A DNA stretch of 9,918 nucleotides from Lentimicrobiaceae bacterium (GCA_009776395.1 WRNX01000048.1:1-9918); one strand, 5' to 3'. Positions 1 through 6,091 are shown, numbered from the stretch's first letter. The notes: generated by a model not told the origin, from the sequence alone. Program-made: numbers and translations.

Positions 1-97
1 GAACGGTCTTATGTTTTACTTTGTTTCCGTCGCGCACACTTTCAACGATGATAATCGTTACCTTGCCGTTGTCTCTTTCTATGGTTCTTATAAACAT
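1..97 (-). CDS. IS1634/IS4-like transposase, N-terminal fragment (runs off the window)
   Basis: Reading leftward from the ATG at 97-95, all 32 codons to the window edge are open. The peptide begins MFIRTIERDNGKVT and continues with IIIVESVRDGNKVKHKTV. An MF(I/V)R start followed by a short charged stretch, a hydrophobic strand and 'VES-R--NKV--K-V' is the usual opening of IS1634-type (IS4 superfamily, DDE) transposases, where a 'GxxxQ(R/K)xVxxLG' type stretch would come next. This is recognition from family memory on 32 residues; the DDE catalytic core lies outside the window. It is transcribed in the same direction as the T6SS genes and lies 219 bp beyond the last of them, so the T6SS module may be bordered, or cut off, by an insertion sequence. 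No terminal inverted repeat can be assigned because the other end is not visible. Alternative: a chromosomal protein with a similar N-terminus. Confidence 0.6.
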   Translation of the reverse strand, partial: MFIRTIERDNGKVTIIIVESVRDGNKVKHKTV

Positions 98-277
98 GCG
101 GTAAAAATACACAAAAAATCAATATAATAATATGAAAATCAAAATATTAAGCCAAATTCACTACAAACCAAGTTGAAAATTAATAAACGATAACTCGCTA
201 TTAATCAACTGCCATTTGCAGTGCAAAAAGGAGAAGACCGTCAAAGTCAGGAGGCGTGGTACGGTGGGTGATGATTA
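98..277. other. Intergenic stretch between the transposase start and the T6SS operon end
   Basis: No credible ORF. The part next to the transposase (98-200) is very AT-rich and may contain the insertion-sequence end. A short perfect inverted repeat, TTTGCA-G-TGCAAA, lies at 215-227 but has no U-tract to make it a convincing terminator. The GC-richer segment 228-268 carries weak inverted matches (ACCGT at 237-241 with ACGGT at 261-265) and looks like a decayed intergenic repeat. No clear T6SS operon terminator was found. Confidence 0.4.
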
Positions 278-312
278 GAGTTGAGAGTTGAGAATGGTGA
301 TTAATGATTATT
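278..312. repeat. Period-7 tandem repeat after the last tssD
   Basis: Five consecutive heptamers each begin with GA. The first two are identical GAGTTGA units; the next three drift to GAATGGT, GATTAAT and GATTATT. On the plus strand TGA recurs every 7 bases in the first part, which puts stops in different frames. The array ends 4 bp from the stop codon of the last tssD. It resembles the heptamer arrays at 1147-1202 and 6043-6091 in period but not in unit sequence. Confidence 0.6.
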
Positions 313-316
313 AAAT

Positions 317-718
317 TCAGTAATTTTCGAAAGTTACTTCGTTTCCGGAGTTTCCGAATGTAATTTCAGCTGCGCTAATGGTAATTTTTGTTGTCATCTG
401 CATTACGCTTTGTGTATTAATAAATTCGTGCAAGCCAATACAATAGGCGCGTTTAAATTTTACTGTTTTTTTGGAGGGCGCGTTCGTATCCACTACAACA
501 AAATTAATCTCTCCATCTATGTGGTCAATAGAACTTTCCATCCAGGTATGTAGAAAAGTATCGTTGTCGTCCGGCGACGCCACTGTAATATGGATGATCC
601 CGCCGGTAGTGTAACCGGCGGGCTGTCCATTCTCTTTAATTGATTGAACAAATTCGTAATCGCATTCAATTACTTTATACTCTTTGCCCTCAATTTTTAG
701 TTTTGCATCGTGAGCCAT
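317..718 (-). CDS. tssD: T6SS inner-tube protein TssD (Hcp-like), second copy
   Basis: A 133-residue member of the Bacteroidetes TssD family (T6SS-iii), the Hcp analogue whose hexameric rings stack into the tube propelled by the TssBC sheath. Family signatures are a basic first strand (AKLKIEGKEY), an NGQPAGYTTGG loop near residues 30-40, a hydrophobic strand (INFVVVD) and FKRAYCIGLHE around residue 90. The length matches the family. The ATG at 718 was chosen: the longer frame back to 730 would use a TTG and overlap the preceding gene, whereas the ATG leaves a 2-bp gap after that stop. The tight spacing suggests translational coupling. It is the last gene of the clpV-tssB-tssC-tssD-tssD string. 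Compared with its neighbour it has a different C-terminal third and ends ...VTFENY. Confidence in the family is high; whether it builds the main tube is unknown. Confidence 0.88.
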   Translation of the reverse strand: MAHDAKLKIEGKEYKVIECDYEFVQSIKENGQPAGYTTGGIIHITVASPDDNDTFLHTWMESSIDHIDGEINFVVVDTNAPSKKTVKFKRAYCIGLHEFINTQSVMQMTTKITISAAEITFGNSGNEVTFENY

Positions 719-720
719 AA

Positions 721-1140
721 TTATTTCCAATCATTTTCATACGTGATTGGTCCGTTTTTAATTTTTTTGCAAGAGATCTCAATCTCTTCCCAATGAGCTA
801 ACGATTTGTCTTTTTGGTCGGGTTGTACATCTTCCCAGTGTTCTGTAAAGTTGATACAATAAGCGCCTTCAAATTCAATAGATTTCATCTTTTTGTCGGT
901 GTCGGAAGAAACCATAAATACGATAGAGCCTTTTTTAGCCAAACTTTTGCTGGTCATCCATTTTAGAAGATCTACGTTGCCGTCATTCAGCGCTTTCACG
1001 CGAATGTCAATTTTTCCGCCACGAGGAATCCCTGCGGGTTGGTTTTCTTTGTCCACTGTTTGATTGAATGAATAAGTAACAGCGGCTACTTCGCGGTCTG
1101 CAAAACCGTCAATTTTTAATGTTACAGGTGTTGTTGCCAT
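721..1140 (-). CDS. tssD: T6SS inner-tube protein TssD (Hcp-like), first copy
   Basis: A 139-residue TssD-family protein starting at the ATG at 1140 (MATTPVTLKIDGFADREV). It shares with the following tssD the pattern F-Q---(E)NQPAG---GG-I-I-V, then a loop, a strand rich in hydrophobics (SIVFMVSSD) and the motif (F)EGAYCINFTEHW. These are the conserved tube-ring elements of the T6SS-iii Hcp family. Outside these elements the two copies differ widely, and the 'FTEHWEDVQPDQKDKSLAHWEEIEIS' region with its Trp residues is specific to this copy. It lies 68 bp after tssC, across a heptamer repeat, and 2 bp before the next tssD. It could be the main tube subunit, with the other copy an effector-carrying or minor ring, or the reverse. 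No extension or toxin domain is fused to it. Confidence 0.88.
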   Translation of the reverse strand: MATTPVTLKIDGFADREVAAVTYSFNQTVDKENQPAGIPRGGKIDIRVKALNDGNVDLLKWMTSKSLAKKGSIVFMVSSDTDKKMKSIEFEGAYCINFTEHWEDVQPDQKDKSLAHWEEIEISCKKIKNGPITYENDWK

Positions 1141-1146
1141 AATGAT

Positions 1147-1202
1147 AATGTTTAATTGTTAATGATTAATGGTTAATGGTTAATTGTTAATGTTTAATTC
1201 GT
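1147..1202. repeat. Period-7 tandem repeat between tssC and tssD
   Basis: Eight heptamers follow the consensus AAT(G/T)NTT without a gap and fill nearly all of the 68-bp spacer. TTAA recurs every 7 bases, so TAA falls in all three frames on both strands within 21 bp. The array is A/T-only apart from single G or C positions. Its position inside an operon spacer, between the end of tssC and the start codon of tssD, means it is transcribed with the operon. No promoter of the Bacteroidota type was seen inside it. Confidence 0.7.
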
Positions 1203-1208
1203 AATTAA

Positions 1209-2579
1209 TTATTTTTCTGTGGTATCGCATTTTTTACTGTTTCTGTCAGCCGACAATTTAATGGTAAAGTTTTTGGCGGCAAAGTAAGGAATGATGTCAA
1301 TATCAATTTTTACTTCTTTGGTTTTTGGATCTTGAAATGGCTCGCCAATAGTGTAATCGGAGAAGAGTTTTCCATGTCCTTTATAATCGTTTAAGAAATC
1401 TTGAATGGTTTTCTTTAATTTATCCGGTGAATTGTAGGGGTCCCAATTTTCAAGGGCAATTTTATGTACATAGTGCATCAAATTTTTCTTCACCCAGTCA
1501 AAAACTCTAACAATGGGGTACTCTTTCAGCGCAGTATTATCGCCGGTATAGAGGTTGGTGTTGTTGTAAGCCATTACCCTTCCTTCAGAGAATGCCATAG
1601 GAACAACTTGATTGTCCCACAATCCTGTAATCTCTTCTTTCATCAAATTCAGGTGTGCGCCTTTAATTTCGTTCAAGGTTCCGAATTTTTCTCCGGCAGC
1701 GCCCTGAGACATTGGAAGATCGGGATTGTAAAGTTTTCCTGCCAACGCGCTTGAGGGCGGAATATACAATGGATTCTGTTCCCCTGCAATCGCTTCAGTT
1801 GGACGACCCACCAACCAGTTGGCGGTTACTACCAAGTTTTGCAACTCTTTATCGCTATCTTTATAGTTTTCGGTTTGTTCGTGCAAAATTTCATAATCTC
1901 TGCAATCGGCAGAGTCGGTCAATACCAACACTTTATATTCGTAAGCCAATCTTGCCCACATATCGCGCACTTGTTTGTCTTTAAATACATTACCGGGGAG
2001 GGTTACCAAACTATAGTTATCTTTCAAACTCAATCTTCCATAAGCGTTGTACAAGAGGCTTTTAATCTCTTTAAAACTTTCTGCATCACTATTTTGCAGT
2101 TCGTCTGTTTCGCCGTTGTCATTAAATTTTTCTACATTCATAATACGTAGATTGAGAATTTTTTCAGCGCCGGAATTTTTAAAGAAAGAATCTAAAGAAC
2201 GATAGGTAGTTTCTAATCTTTTTGCTTTCAAAGCGGCTTTTTGCAGATTGGCTTTCAACAGGTCTTGATACTTGTCTCTCTTTTTTTCGCACAGATCAAC
2301 ATACTCGGAGGCGGAATTTTTTTCTTCGTTTAAAATTTCCAACCATGTTTTAATATCTGTTGCCAATCTTTCGCGTTTTGATTTGAATTGATTTTCAGTT
2401 AAGAACATCATTTTAGAGGCTCTATTATCCGGATCTAAATCGGCAGCGTCGGGCATAAATGCGGCAAGCGCTTTAAAACCGCCATGTTTTGATAACAATT
2501 CGGATAGGGGTTTTGCGGGTTGTTTCACCTGCTCCTGAGGTTGAACACTTTCTTGTTGTTGTAATTTACTTTCAGCCAT
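1209..2579 (-). CDS. tssC: T6SS contractile sheath large subunit TssC (Bacteroidetes type)
   Basis: A 456-residue TssC of the Bacteroidetes T6SS-iii family (formerly a DUF family), which pairs with TssB to form the helical sheath that contracts and drives the TssD tube outward. Features: a Gln-rich N-terminus (about residues 7-20), then LSELLSKHGGFKALAAF; a charged helical region (about 60-130); and the conserved sheath core 'RDMWARLAYEYKVLVLTDSADCRDYE' near residues 205-230, followed by 'NPLYIPPSSALAGKLY', 'GAHLNLMKEEITGLWDNQVVPMAFSEGRVMAYNNTNLYTGDN' and 'RVFDWVKKNLMHYVHKIALENW'. The C-terminal strands (VKIDIDIIPYFAAKNFTIKL) correspond to the handle region contributed to the sheath. The start is the ATG at 2579. 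It follows tssB by 23 bp and precedes tssD by 68 bp. Length and order fit an intact gene. Confident by family resemblance; no database search was possible. Confidence 0.93.
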   Translation of the reverse strand: MAESKLQQQESVQPQEQVKQPAKPLSELLSKHGGFKALAAFMPDAADLDPDNRASKMMFLTENQFKSKRERLATDIKTWLEILNEEKNSASEYVDLCEKKRDKYQDLLKANLQKAALKAKRLETTYRSLDSFFKNSGAEKILNLRIMNVEKFNDNGETDELQNSDAESFKEIKSLLYNAYGRLSLKDNYSLVTLPGNVFKDKQVRDMWARLAYEYKVLVLTDSADCRDYEILHEQTENYKDSDKELQNLVVTANWLVGRPTEAIAGEQNPLYIPPSSALAGKLYNPDLPMSQGAAGEKFGTLNEIKGAHLNLMKEEITGLWDNQVVPMAFSEGRVMAYNNTNLYTGDNTALKEYPIVRVFDWVKKNLMHYVHKIALENWDPYNSPDKLKKTIQDFLNDYKGHGKLFSDYTIGEPFQDPKTKEVKIDIDIIPYFAAKNFTIKLSADRNSKKCDTTEK

Positions 2580-2602
2580 AACTCTAATTATTAAAATATT
2601 AA

Positions 2603-3103
2603 TTACTTATTTGATTCGTTTAACTCTGTTAAAAGTGATTCTAACATTGCTTTCAATTCGTTTCTTGAGCCGGCATCTTTTAAGATGTCTCTCAATCTGG
2701 CGTTTTTCTCAATCTGTTTTTGCACATTTTCGCAGTTTTCTTTACTGCTTTTTAAGTTGCTTAAAAACGGACTGTTGTTCACTAAATTTCCTTTACCGTT
2801 GTTAATTTCAAAGTCTTTCATTTCTTTAAATGATAGAGTTTCTTTCACTGTTCCGCCATCTTCGCCGCTAAACTCAACATCGGTTTTGGGTTTGTAGTAG
2901 GCGAAAACTTCTTTTAAAGAGCGTGGATACACGCCTCTTTTTTGTCCCTCTTCTTCTACTTCTTCCATTGCCAAGCCGCGGTTGTCAAAAGTAACGTCAT
3001 CGGTAAACTGATCTACATAAAGGGTTTTGTTTTGAGACAACCCCTCAATTTTTGCTGAAGAATCTTCATCTTCAATTCTGGATAAATAATTTTCTTTGCT
3101 CAT
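2603..3103 (-). CDS. tssB: T6SS contractile sheath small subunit TssB (Bacteroidetes type)
   Basis: A 166-residue TssB of the T6SS-iii type, the partner of TssC in the cytoplasmic sheath. Visible landmarks are an acidic middle (AMEEVEEEGQKRGVYP), the conserved 'VYPRSLKEVFAYYKPKTDVEF' stretch, and a C-terminal amphipathic helical part with coiled-coil character (LSNLKSSKENCENVQKQIE... LRDILKDAGSRNELKAMLESLL), as in other small sheath subunits. The ATG at 3103 (MSKENYLSRIED) was preferred over a GTG at 3145, which would add a lysine-rich 14-residue tail atypical of the family and made largely of the A-rich leader. The gene sits 82 bp after clpV and 23 bp before tssC. The clpV-tssB gap carries a fragment of a repeat also found upstream of clpV. 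Confidence 0.9.
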   Translation of the reverse strand: MSKENYLSRIEDEDSSAKIEGLSQNKTLYVDQFTDDVTFDNRGLAMEEVEEEGQKRGVYPRSLKEVFAYYKPKTDVEFSGEDGGTVKETLSFKEMKDFEINNGKGNLVNNSPFLSNLKSSKENCENVQKQIEKNARLRDILKDAGSRNELKAMLESLLTELNESNK

Positions 3104-3133
3104 AATATATTTTTTTTTGAATAGGTTTTTTAA

Positions 3134-3149
3134 TTTTTTTAGCACACAG
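3134..3149. repeat. 16-bp repeat fragment in the tssB leader
   Basis: Seven T residues followed by AGCACACAG here are identical to 5810-5825, where the same block starts a longer CAGAT-rich repeat. In the tssB leader only this end of the element remains. On the transcribed (minus) strand it reads CTGTGTGCTAAAAAAA, 32-47 bases before the tssB start codon. It looks like a remnant of a dispersed intergenic repeat and not a conserved regulatory site. Confidence 0.5.
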
Positions 3150-3185
3150 TATGTTTTTTCGTAAAGTTAATAGCTCGGTTATTGA

Positions 3186-5648
3186 TTAATATAGCCATTC
3201 GGTTTTTCCGTTTTTAAATTTTAGTTCTACTGTCGTTCCGTTTTTAATTTGTCCGGAAATTATCATTTTAGAGAGTGGGCGGCGGATTTCGTTGCGGATA
3301 ATTCCCAAAATGGGGCGCGCGCCCAACTGCGGTGAAAATTCTGACAGCGCCAGCGCTTTCTTCGTTTCATCATCAATCTTTAAGGTAATGTTCAAATCTA
3401 CCAACGTTTTTAAAAGATTTTTCAAATGAATGTTGAAAATCATCAACACAATCTCTTCGGTAATGGGCGAGAAAGGAATAATTTCGGTAAGACGTCCCAA
3501 AAATTCGGGTTTGAATTTTCGTTCCATCATAATTTGTTTTAGATCGTTGGATGAAGGCATTTTACCTTCTGCAAACGATTTAAAAATATAATCGCTACCC
3601 ACATTTGAGGTAAACACTATCAGTGCGTTAGAGAAATCGCCCACGCGGTTTAGTTTGTCGTGTACTCTTCCCTCATCCATAATTTGCAGAAAGATATTGA
3701 ACACATCGGCGTGCGCTTTTTCAATTTCGTCGAAAAGTACTATGGAGTATGGTTTTTGGCGGATTTTGTTTACCAACAGTCCGCCCTCTTCGTAACCCAC
3801 GTATCCGGCGGGCGCGCCGGTCATGGTTGCCACCGAGTGCGATTCCATAAATTCGGACATATCAAAGCGAATAATGGCAGATTCATCTTGAAACAGAAAC
3901 TCCGCTAACGCTTTGGTAAGTTCTGTTTTTCCTGTTCCGGTAGGTCCAAGGAAAAATACGGAAGCGATGGGTTGTCCTTTTTTGCTCAATCCCGAGCGCG
4001 ATTCGTAAATGGCTTCCAATACCGTTTTAATGGCGTAATCTTGTCCTACTACGCGCTCTTTCAGAATCGCTTCGGCATTCACTAATTTATCGCGCTCTTT
4101 GCTTTGCACCTTGCCGATAGGAATACCCGTTTGTTGGGCAATAACCAACGAAAGATCGGTGATTTCCAAATTAGTGCGTTTGTTTTTGGATAGTTCCTGT
4201 AACTTTTTTAAGATTGTTTCTATATGTTTAATTTTTTCTTCATTACTTTTTAATCCTGCAAAATCTACTTCATCATCCAATTGAGAGGTGAGCAAGAAAC
4301 TCAGACGGTTAAAAATTTCATGGTGTAGCCAGTGCAAATCGAATGCAGCAGTAGCGCTGTCAGTCTTGCCGGCGTTACGAATGTCGGTTAATTTTTCGCA
4401 TAACAATTCCACTTCTTTTTCCGAAATATCATTCATGGTATGAATATGCGACAGGGTTTTATCAATGAGGTCGAAAGCGGAATCGGGGAGACTTCTTTCA
4501 CCCATATATCTTTTTGCCAATCGAATCGCTTCTGCTACCACGTCATCGGAGACCAACAAACTGTGATGTTCTTCGTAGCGCACTTTGGCGCCTTTAACAA
4601 TGCGGGAGGTCATATCAAAAGATGGTTCGTCAATAGCGAGTTTTTCTACTTTGCGCACAAACTCTTTGTCGGTTTCAATACTTTTTGTAAATCCTTCCAC
4701 TGATGTGGTAGCAATTAAACGTATGGCGCTTCTGTTCAACTCTTTTTTCAACAGTGTAGAAACACCGTACAACATGCTTTGTTTGTCAAAAATTTTGTCA
4801 ATACCTTCAATCACGAGAACAATGTTTTCCATTTCCATGATCTCTTTCAGCACTTTTTTAGCGCGGTCTTCCACTTCACCTTTATAGTTGGCTTCGGAGG
4901 ATATTGCCGACAGGTCTAATTCATAAACGGTGCTGTCTTTCAGAAAATCGGGGGCTTCTCCTTTTATAATCCGTTGCACGAAAGCGTCAATGAGGGCGGT
5001 TTTTCCAATTCCGGATTCACCTACTATCAATACGTTTGATTTTGTTTTTTTGCCCAGCGTTTCAAAAATTGCCTGCATCTCTTTTTCAAAACCGATAATG
5101 ATGGGCATGTAGCCGTTTATGGCGTCGTTGTTTTTGTCTATGCAATAGATGTTCAAGTTTTTACCTGAATGACCCGAAGCCGTTGAAGAGGTTTTACCGG
5201 TTCCTTTGATTTGCGTTTTAATCTCTTTACTTTGTAACAGTTCTTCAGCTGTTAGGGGTAATGTTTTCAGTTGTTCAAAAGAGAAGCCTACGCCTGGGGT
5301 AACCAATGCAGCCAGTACATAGAGCGGCTCAATTTGCGCGGCGCCATATTTAGACTTGATACTTTCCGCCTCATCTAAAACAGTGTAGGTGGTTTTAGAG
5401 AATGATAAATCATAGAAAGGGGTTGAAGATTTGGGCAACATTTTAAGGCGGGCGTTTACCCAATCTAAAATATAATAATAATCCTTATCTATATTTTCTA
5501 AAAATTCTACCAACCCTGTTTCTTTGTGCAGCAGTGCTTTCATAAGATGTTCGGGGGATATTGCCTCGTTTAATGAATCTTTGGCATAAGATTCTGCGAT
5601 ATTCATCGCGTTTTTCAATTCCGCAGAAAAACTGTAATCGTTGTTCAT
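3186..5648 (-). CDS. tssH: T6SS sheath-recycling AAA+ ATPase TssH/ClpV
   Basis: An 820-residue Hsp100/ClpB-type protein acting as TssH (ClpV), the cytoplasmic unfoldase that pulls apart contracted TssBC sheaths. Order: double Clp-N domain (about 1-140), AAA+ domain 1 with Walker A GESGIGKT (210-217) and pore-loop YKGE (255-258), a short helical middle region (about 410-500), and AAA+ domain 2 with Walker A GPTGTGKT (568-575), pore loop GYVGYEEGG (615-623), Walker B VLFDE (637-641), sensor-1 Asn682, Arg finger Arg719 and sensor-2 GAR (776-778). Domain 1 is odd: at the Walker B position the sequence is VLVIEG (277-282), so Asp-Glu of ClpB has become Glu-Gly, and the arginine pair is Arg332-Lys333. 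Domain 2 is canonical. The immediate tssBC-tssD context favours TssH over a housekeeping ClpB, as do the length and the short middle domain. It is the first gene of the operon, with an ATG at 5648 and a promoter about 80 bp upstream. Confidence 0.93.
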   Translation of the reverse strand: MNNDYSFSAELKNAMNIAESYAKDSLNEAISPEHLMKALLHKETGLVEFLENIDKDYYYILDWVNARLKMLPKSSTPFYDLSFSKTTYTVLDEAESIKSKYGAAQIEPLYVLAALVTPGVGFSFEQLKTLPLTAEELLQSKEIKTQIKGTGKTSSTASGHSGKNLNIYCIDKNNDAINGYMPIIIGFEKEMQAIFETLGKKTKSNVLIVGESGIGKTALIDAFVQRIIKGEAPDFLKDSTVYELDLSAISSEANYKGEVEDRAKKVLKEIMEMENIVLVIEGIDKIFDKQSMLYGVSTLLKKELNRSAIRLIATTSVEGFTKSIETDKEFVRKVEKLAIDEPSFDMTSRIVKGAKVRYEEHHSLLVSDDVVAEAIRLAKRYMGERSLPDSAFDLIDKTLSHIHTMNDISEKEVELLCEKLTDIRNAGKTDSATAAFDLHWLHHEIFNRLSFLLTSQLDDEVDFAGLKSNEEKIKHIETILKKLQELSKNKRTNLEITDLSLVIAQQTGIPIGKVQSKERDKLVNAEAILKERVVGQDYAIKTVLEAIYESRSGLSKKGQPIASVFFLGPTGTGKTELTKALAEFLFQDESAIIRFDMSEFMESHSVATMTGAPAGYVGYEEGGLLVNKIRQKPYSIVLFDEIEKAHADVFNIFLQIMDEGRVHDKLNRVGDFSNALIVFTSNVGSDYIFKSFAEGKMPSSNDLKQIMMERKFKPEFLGRLTEIIPFSPITEEIVLMIFNIHLKNLLKTLVDLNITLKIDDETKKALALSEFSPQLGARPILGIIRNEIRRPLSKMIISGQIKNGTTVELKFKNGKTEWLY

Positions 5649-5732
5649 AATATTATTAATTATTATACATTAAAATTCTAACTATAAAACTCTTTATAAG
5701 TTCTCAAACTTCTTATCAACAAAATCAACGCG

Positions 5733-5762
5733 CAAAAATAACAAAATAAAAACAAATTGCAA
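5733..5762 (-). promoter_or_regulatory. Promoter of the clpV-tssBC-tssDD operon
   Basis: On the minus strand a TTG (5762-5760) is followed after exactly 19 bp by TATTTTTG (5740-5733). This is a full match to the Bacteroidota primary-sigma consensus TTG-N19-TAnnTTTG. Transcription should start roughly 5-7 bases further on, near 5727, giving a leader of about 80 nt before the clpV ATG at 5648. The same arrangement, with 20 of 26 bases identical downstream of the shared 27-mer, is found before the response-regulator gene. The start site is inferred from consensus only. Confidence 0.7.
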
Positions 5763-5780
5763 TCATATATTTATATGATT
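5761..5780. promoter_or_regulatory. Palindromic operator at the T6SS promoter (copy 1)
   Basis: AATCATATATTTATATGATT is a perfect inverted repeat (9-bp arms, 2-bp centre). It lies within a 27-bp block (5757-5783) identical to 6771-6797. It overlaps the -33 TTG by two bases and its centre is 37.5 bp from the last base of the -7 element, placing it around -43 to -45. That position is typical for activators that contact the -35-bound sigma region. The likely ligand, by inference, is the NarL/LuxR-type regulator encoded at 6090-6728, whose own promoter bears the other copy. Confidence 0.65.
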
Positions 5781-5809
5781 TTTTAGGGAGATTTTTAGTA
5801 AACGCGTAT

Positions 5810-5855
5810 TTTTTTTAGCACACAGATGACGCAGATGAGACAGATAAACGCAGAT
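5810..5855. repeat. CAGAT-type interspersed repeat
   Basis: Four CAGAT words at 5823, 5832, 5841 and 5851 are spaced 9, 9 and 10 bp, preceded by a T-run and AGCACACAG. On the minus strand it reads as ATCTGCGTTT, ATCTGTCTC, ATCTGCGTC, ATCTGTGTG. Repeats of this look are common between genes in Bacteroidota, from memory. The first 16 bp also occur in the tssB leader at 3134-3149. No gene is implied. Confidence 0.55.
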
Positions 5856-5857
5856 TT

Positions 5858-5964
5858 TATATAAACTACCCCGATTTTGTTTCGCAAAATCAAGTAGGAT
5901 GGAAATTTATCTATATAAACTACCCCGTCGCCTTGCGGCGACACCCCTTCAAAATTTGAAGGGG
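5858..5964. repeat. Duplicated 16-mer, each copy followed by a hairpin
   Basis: TATATAAACTACCCCG occurs at 5858-5873 and again at 5912-5927. Each copy leads into a different stem-loop: GATTTTG/CAAAATC at 5873-5891 (7-bp stem, 5-nt loop) and GTCGCC/GGCGAC at 5927-5942 (6-bp stem, TTGC loop). The second is followed at once by a strong 10-bp stem, CCCCTTCAAA/TTTGAAGGGG, at 5944-5964 with a single central A. The shared prefix with variable stems suggests two related mobile or recombining repeat units. The stems could also fold in the transcript leaving the regulator gene and act as terminators. Confidence 0.6.
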
Positions 5965-5975
5965 ATTATTATTAA

Positions 5976-5995
5976 CCGTAGGCTTCAGCCTACGG
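5976..5995 (-). terminator. Hairpin downstream of the response-regulator gene, possible terminator
   Basis: CCGTAGGCT and AGCCTACGG form a perfect 9-bp stem around a 2-base centre, GC-rich against an AT-rich background. It lies about 95 bp after the regulator's stop codon. On the minus strand the bases after it (TTAATAATAATC) are AT-rich but not a U-run, so it is a weak candidate for intrinsic termination. It may equally be one more dispersed palindromic repeat of the kind scattered through Bacteroidota genomes. Confidence 0.4.
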
Positions 5996-6005
5996 AATAA
6001 AGTGG

Positions 6006-6020
6006 AGTCCCTGCGAGACT
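6006..6020 (-). other. Small imperfect hairpin
   Basis: On the minus strand AGTCTC-GCA-GGGACT can pair over six positions with one T-G wobble; on the plus strand the same position is a mismatch. It sits between the 5976-5995 hairpin and the heptamer array. It has no U-tract, and no role can be assigned. Confidence 0.3.
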
Positions 6021-6042
6021 GCGCTATTGGTAGATCTATATT

Positions 6043-6091
6043 AATCACTAATATCTAATCACTAATATCTAATATCTAATCACTAATATCT
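6043..6091. repeat. Period-7 tandem repeat abutting the regulator stop codon
   Basis: Seven heptamers alternate between AATCACT and AATATCT, arranged as two 14-bp pairs, one extra AATATCT, and a third pair. On the minus strand this reads as repeated AGATATT/AGTGATT, so TAG recurs every 7 bases and closes all three frames. The last two bases of the array are part of the TAG stop codon (6092-6090) of the response-regulator gene, so the repeat grew from, or was fixed exactly at, the end of the reading frame. Confidence 0.75.

Larger units (their letters stand above)
5649..6089. other. 441-bp gene-free region: operon promoter plus a mosaic of repeats
   Basis: No gene was found on either strand. 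From the clpV side it holds an AT-rich leader (5649-5730), a promoter with an overlapping palindromic operator (5733-5780), a CAGAT repeat (5810-5855), a duplicated 16-mer with hairpins (5858-5964), another hairpin (5976-5995), a weak hairpin (6006-6020) and heptamer repeats that reach the stop of the response-regulator gene. The hairpin cluster lies between the two transcription units and probably ends or weakens read-through from the regulator gene into the T6SS operon. No strong U-tract follows any of the stems. Confidence 0.7.

Noticed and set aside
215..227. TTTGCA-G-TGCAAA as the T6SS operon terminator
   Set aside because: The stem is only 6 bp with a 1-base loop, and no U-tract follows on the minus strand.
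719..730. Four-residue TTG-started extension of the second TssD
   Set aside because: It would overlap the upstream tssD stop; the ATG at 718 with a 2-bp gap is the natural start.
1464..2150. Plus-strand open frames opposite tssC
   Set aside because: They are antisense shadows of a strong coding region, with compositions rich in Phe, Ser and Cys and no recognisable domain.
3104..3145. Lysine-rich 14-residue extension of TssB from a GTG
   Set aside because: It is a translation of the A-rich leader and repeat fragment; the ATG at 3103 matches the usual start of the family.
5819..5959. Plus-strand open frame containing a duplicated YINYP peptide
   Set aside because: It lacks any plausible start codon, is made entirely of intergenic repeats and hairpins, and ends inside a palindrome. 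It is better explained as repeat DNA that happens to be open.
5858..6091. Possible CRISPR array in the repeat-rich spacer
   Set aside because: Repeats are of several kinds with different lengths, there are no regular unique spacers, and no cas gene is present.
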